64,000 nt of DNA, taken from positions 3,470,160-3,534,159 of the forward strand of contig NC_088298.1 in the NCBI RefSeq assembly GCF_032854445.1. The letters are read 5' to 3'. The position numbers were made by a program, and so were the translations under genes. Positions 62,067 to 64,000 of the stretch are shown piece by piece. Every line of letters begins with the position of its first letter. Within the stretch, counting starts at the first letter, position 1. Source of the DNA: Liolophura sinensis (Eukaryota; Mollusca; Polyplacophora; Chitonida; Chitonidae). Below the pieces are notes generated by a model. That model did not search any database. It was not told where the DNA came from and saw only the letters and a program-made list of their open reading frames with translations.

Positions 62067-62781
62067 AATGTACATGTTCCCTCACTACAGTGCAGCAACC
62101 CTCTACCACATGATGAGTTCCAAGAAAAGGGATAATACTCAGGGCACTATATTATTACAAGGTAAAAGACAAAATATACATTTGTGTTCCATCTCGCTTT
62201 GGTGACGAATCATTTAGAAAATTCCTGGATCTGCATCCAGATCTGCATAGATTGGCAGCTGTGCATAAAATTTCATCCAAATCAGTGTGCAGCTTCTTCT
62301 GTAAAGTTGCTTACAGACAGATAAATAAAGGGCACCCAAAACACACAACCTCATTCGCTTATGTATGAATTCTTGTAGCAAAATCACAAAAGCAATTAAT
62401 ACTACATGTAAACCATTATGTGTTAATTACAGAAAATGAGGCATGGACGATAGATAAAGCTTGTATAGCAAGTTCGGGATAAACTTTACAAGACACCTAA
62501 GTGGCATAACACCTCTGTTTTTGGCATGTACATGTACATGTGTATATATGTAGATGTGCCTTCGGTCAAACAGGCTTGCAGGTTAATATTGCTGATCTGT
62601 TACATGAACACAGGCCCTATCATTTTGCCACCTCACACAATGAATTAAAATTACACCCCATTCAGAGTTAATCTGACCCATCGTGCATTGTAACAAGTAC
62701 GTACACGCATATGTAGTTACGCATGCAGAGCTTAAAGGTTTACTTGTATTTGAAATCTACCTTCACTACTCAATACATCCA

Positions 62782-62845
62782 GTATGGGAGGAAACAGGGG
62801 CACAGGAAACCCATGACCATCCGAATGTTGTTGCCAGACCTTCTT
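62782..62845 (-). mobile_element. SINE-A body fragment
   Basis: GTATGGGAGGAAACAGGGG, ACCCATGACCATCCG and GTTGCCAGACCTTC only. Confidence 0.65.
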
Positions 62846-63587
62846 GTGTACGCATACTACAAGTACATGTATTTCCACAAACGCAATGTTGTGCATTACT
62901 TGAGCACAGTGAATCAACATGGCATACAGGACGCCAAAAATTAACACAGCACAAGCCAAGAGCTGTAGCTGCAAACACGTACGTGTTTCTATTTCTGTAT
63001 GTCAGTTATAAAGAAGACAATGTGATATGTTTTCCTGGGTGTCAACTAGGTGTTGACAGGCAATGATAAATGCTTGGGCGACAGGCAAGTAAATAAATTA
63101 TATGTGTTGTAAACGGATAATGGATATAAATATATATATATCACTGGGGTGACACGGTTTGCCACTGATAGTCCTGTCACGAAAACAACATGTGGAAGGC
63201 ATAACCTTTACATTTATAGTACATGTACATTCATCAACTCCGAGGAGTGCAACAACAACACAATGATTTCCAGCACTGAGTGGTCAGTGATGTCATCGGC
63301 AGCCAGCAGAAATGTCAATAACACAAAACCTCCCTGACAGTCGTTTGTCGTTGTTCTTAGATATTAAATACAAAATCATGGATGACAAATGAGCGAAAAT
63401 GAACCCAGCATAAATTCTGGCAAGCCAGAAGGAGTCTGCAATGATGAGAAAAACGTCTTCTGGCCGAAATACAGCCCGATTCTATTTCCGTTCAAACTCA
63501 AAGCAGACTCCAAGCAAGGCTGAGGAGATTTTGGCACGTTTGTCGGAGCAACACCGACGAAATCAAACACTAATAAAATACTACAAC

Positions 63588-63654
63588 CTGGACGGAAGAA
63601 ACATTCCACTTCCGTGTCGCTTGCAGCGTCCCCCGTCGACTCACACGCACTCAT
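63588..63654 (-). CDS. trio: trio exon 1 (start codon, codons 1-22)
   Basis: The open frame starts at ATG 63654-63652 and reads MSACESTGDAASDTEVEC then FFRP, ending in a CAG|GTTGTA donor. It ends in phase 1, exactly what exon 2 requires (it begins with two bases completing a Gly codon). The acidic low-complexity start followed by FFR resembles the vertebrate N-terminus, where FFR runs directly into NDG. Here four residues (PGGR) lie between. It sits in a CpG-richer patch about 22 kb upstream of exon 2. Alternatives are another first exon inside intron 1 or beyond the window. The phase and FFR match favour this call, but it needs a transcript. Confidence 0.68.
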
Positions 63655-63671
63655 TTTCGCCCGTAGTCCAT
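63651..63671 (-). other. upstream ORF 2 overlapping the trio start (ATGA)
   Basis: ATG at 63671-63669 opens a six-codon frame (MDYGRK) whose TGA (63653-63651) overlaps the main ATG as ATGA. This geometry would suit termination-reinitiation control of the main frame. Confidence 0.4.
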
Positions 63672-63800
63672 AGTTTTATCCATTTATCGCAAATATTCCA
63701 CTACACTTCGTCTGATAATGCCTCAAGTCGGCCATTTTGGTTCTTTATTTCTGATGCTTGGGATTCGGTAGTTTCCGTCACTTTCCGTATTACCGTAAAT
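63655..63800 (-). promoter_or_regulatory. probable trio 5' leader and TATA-less promoter
   Basis: Upstream of the exon 1 ATG, on the minus strand, CCAAAATGGCCGAC (about 63727-63740) matches a YY1-type initiator element. Two GGAA-type sites lie at 63771-63788, and inverted CCAAT matches lie farther up (near 63805 and 63870). No TATA box is seen. Two short upstream ORFs begin at 63735 and 63671. The role is inferred from position and motifs, and depends on exon 1 being right. Confidence 0.4.
63676..63735 (-). other. upstream ORF 1 (19 codons) in trio leader
   Basis: ATG at 63735-63733, inside the YY1-like motif, opens a 19-codon frame ending in TAA at 63678-63676. It is in the same frame as the main ATG but stops 21 bases before it. 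It is present in the mRNA only if transcription starts upstream of it. Confidence 0.35.
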
Positions 63801-64000
63801 GACCCAATAACAAACGGTCTGCTTTTGTCAATTTTCCAGCTGATTCATTTCACATTAGAAAACAACCGCCAATAATAATGTACTGCCAAAGCGTGAAACT
63901 GAATTATCCATAGACATTATATGAACGAATGTTTTCTACGAAATTGTAGCCATAGTAGCTGTTACCTGGGTATAAATTTCATATACATTACAGGACTAGG

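Larger units (their letters stand above)
41642..63587 (-). other. trio intron 1 (about 22 kb), no other gene seen
   Basis: Bounded by the exon 1 donor and exon 2 acceptor. It holds SINE copies, a cluster of small inverted-terminal elements, minisatellites at 43560-44195, 54021-54212 and 55320-56035, and otherwise unremarkable AT-rich sequence. No convincing coding exon on either strand. An alternative first exon could be hidden here. Confidence 0.6.
24731..63654 (-). other. trio: trio gene (Trio/Kalirin RhoGEF), 5' part, 14 coding exons
   Basis: Trio/Kalirin proteins are multidomain Rho-family GEFs acting at the plasma membrane and cytoskeleton in axon guidance, cell migration and neurite growth. 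The exons here give 593 codons: N-terminus (1-47), Sec14/CRAL-TRIO domain (about 48-190) and spectrin repeats (from about 189). Diagnostic stretches are GGRDKRGGPILTFP, RGFSVILDMRGSTW, IIKPEKFWEKQRT, LHSTRQHLNQLW, CFQLRLFEDD and VFLRKNTAIGKSL. All follow human Trio/Kalirin order, and intron positions match where I recall them. Exon lengths are 67, 75, 115, 91, 102, 114, 229, 185, 123, 192, 132, 129, 102 and 123 nt, with GT donors, AG acceptors and no frame breaks. The DH-PH catalytic modules lie outside the window. Invertebrates usually have one gene for the vertebrate TRIO/KALRN pair, so the symbol is by orthology. Family assignment is near certain; the 5' end is the weakest part. Confidence 0.95.

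Noticed and set aside
63441-63875. 144-codon plus-strand frame at the right end
   Set aside because: Antisense to exon 1 and its promoter; no recognised domain. The minus frame fits the trio splice phase instead.

Overview
This is a stretch of animal nuclear genome: AT-rich, intron-dominated, and crowded with minisatellites and short interspersed repeats. Dispersed ACATGTA palindromes, several SINE types with tRNA-like heads, and tails of the kind TGAAATATTCTTGAGTACGG point to a lophotrochozoan, most probably a mollusc such as a bivalve. That placement is inference from repeat style; no database was searched.

One protein-coding gene is recognised with confidence. It is the 5' part of the Trio/Kalirin RhoGEF gene (trio; unc-73 in nematodes), on the minus strand. 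Fourteen coding exons run from 63654 (start codon) down to 24731. Their splice phases chain without a break (1,779 nt, 593 codons). They encode a short N-terminus, the complete Sec14/CRAL-TRIO domain and about the first four spectrin repeats. The remaining spectrin repeats, the two DH-PH modules and any kinase domain must lie beyond base 1 of the window. Only the first exon (63588-63654) is less certain; the other 13 match known Trio/Kalirin protein sequence nearly end to end.

Layout by position. 1-24730 is intron 14 or unassigned sequence: minisatellites, SINEs, a fold-back element and no exon I can identify. 24731-38908 is the exon-dense part, and 41567-41641 is exon 2. Most introns here carry a private minisatellite, and in three of them the array reaches, or nearly reaches, the 3' splice site. 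41642-63587 is intron 1 (about 22 kb) with SINEs, a cluster of small terminal-inverted-repeat elements (MITEs) and two long minisatellites. 63588-64000 is exon 1, its 5' leader with two upstream ORFs, and a probable TATA-less promoter.

The most unusual structure is the array in intron 10 (26509-27810). Each of about 20 units carries a copy of the exon 11 splice acceptor plus the first bases of the exon, a tandem series of decoy acceptors. In intron 4, a 24-bp array ends so that its last degenerate unit is itself the working splice acceptor. Long open frames inside minisatellites were judged to be artefacts.
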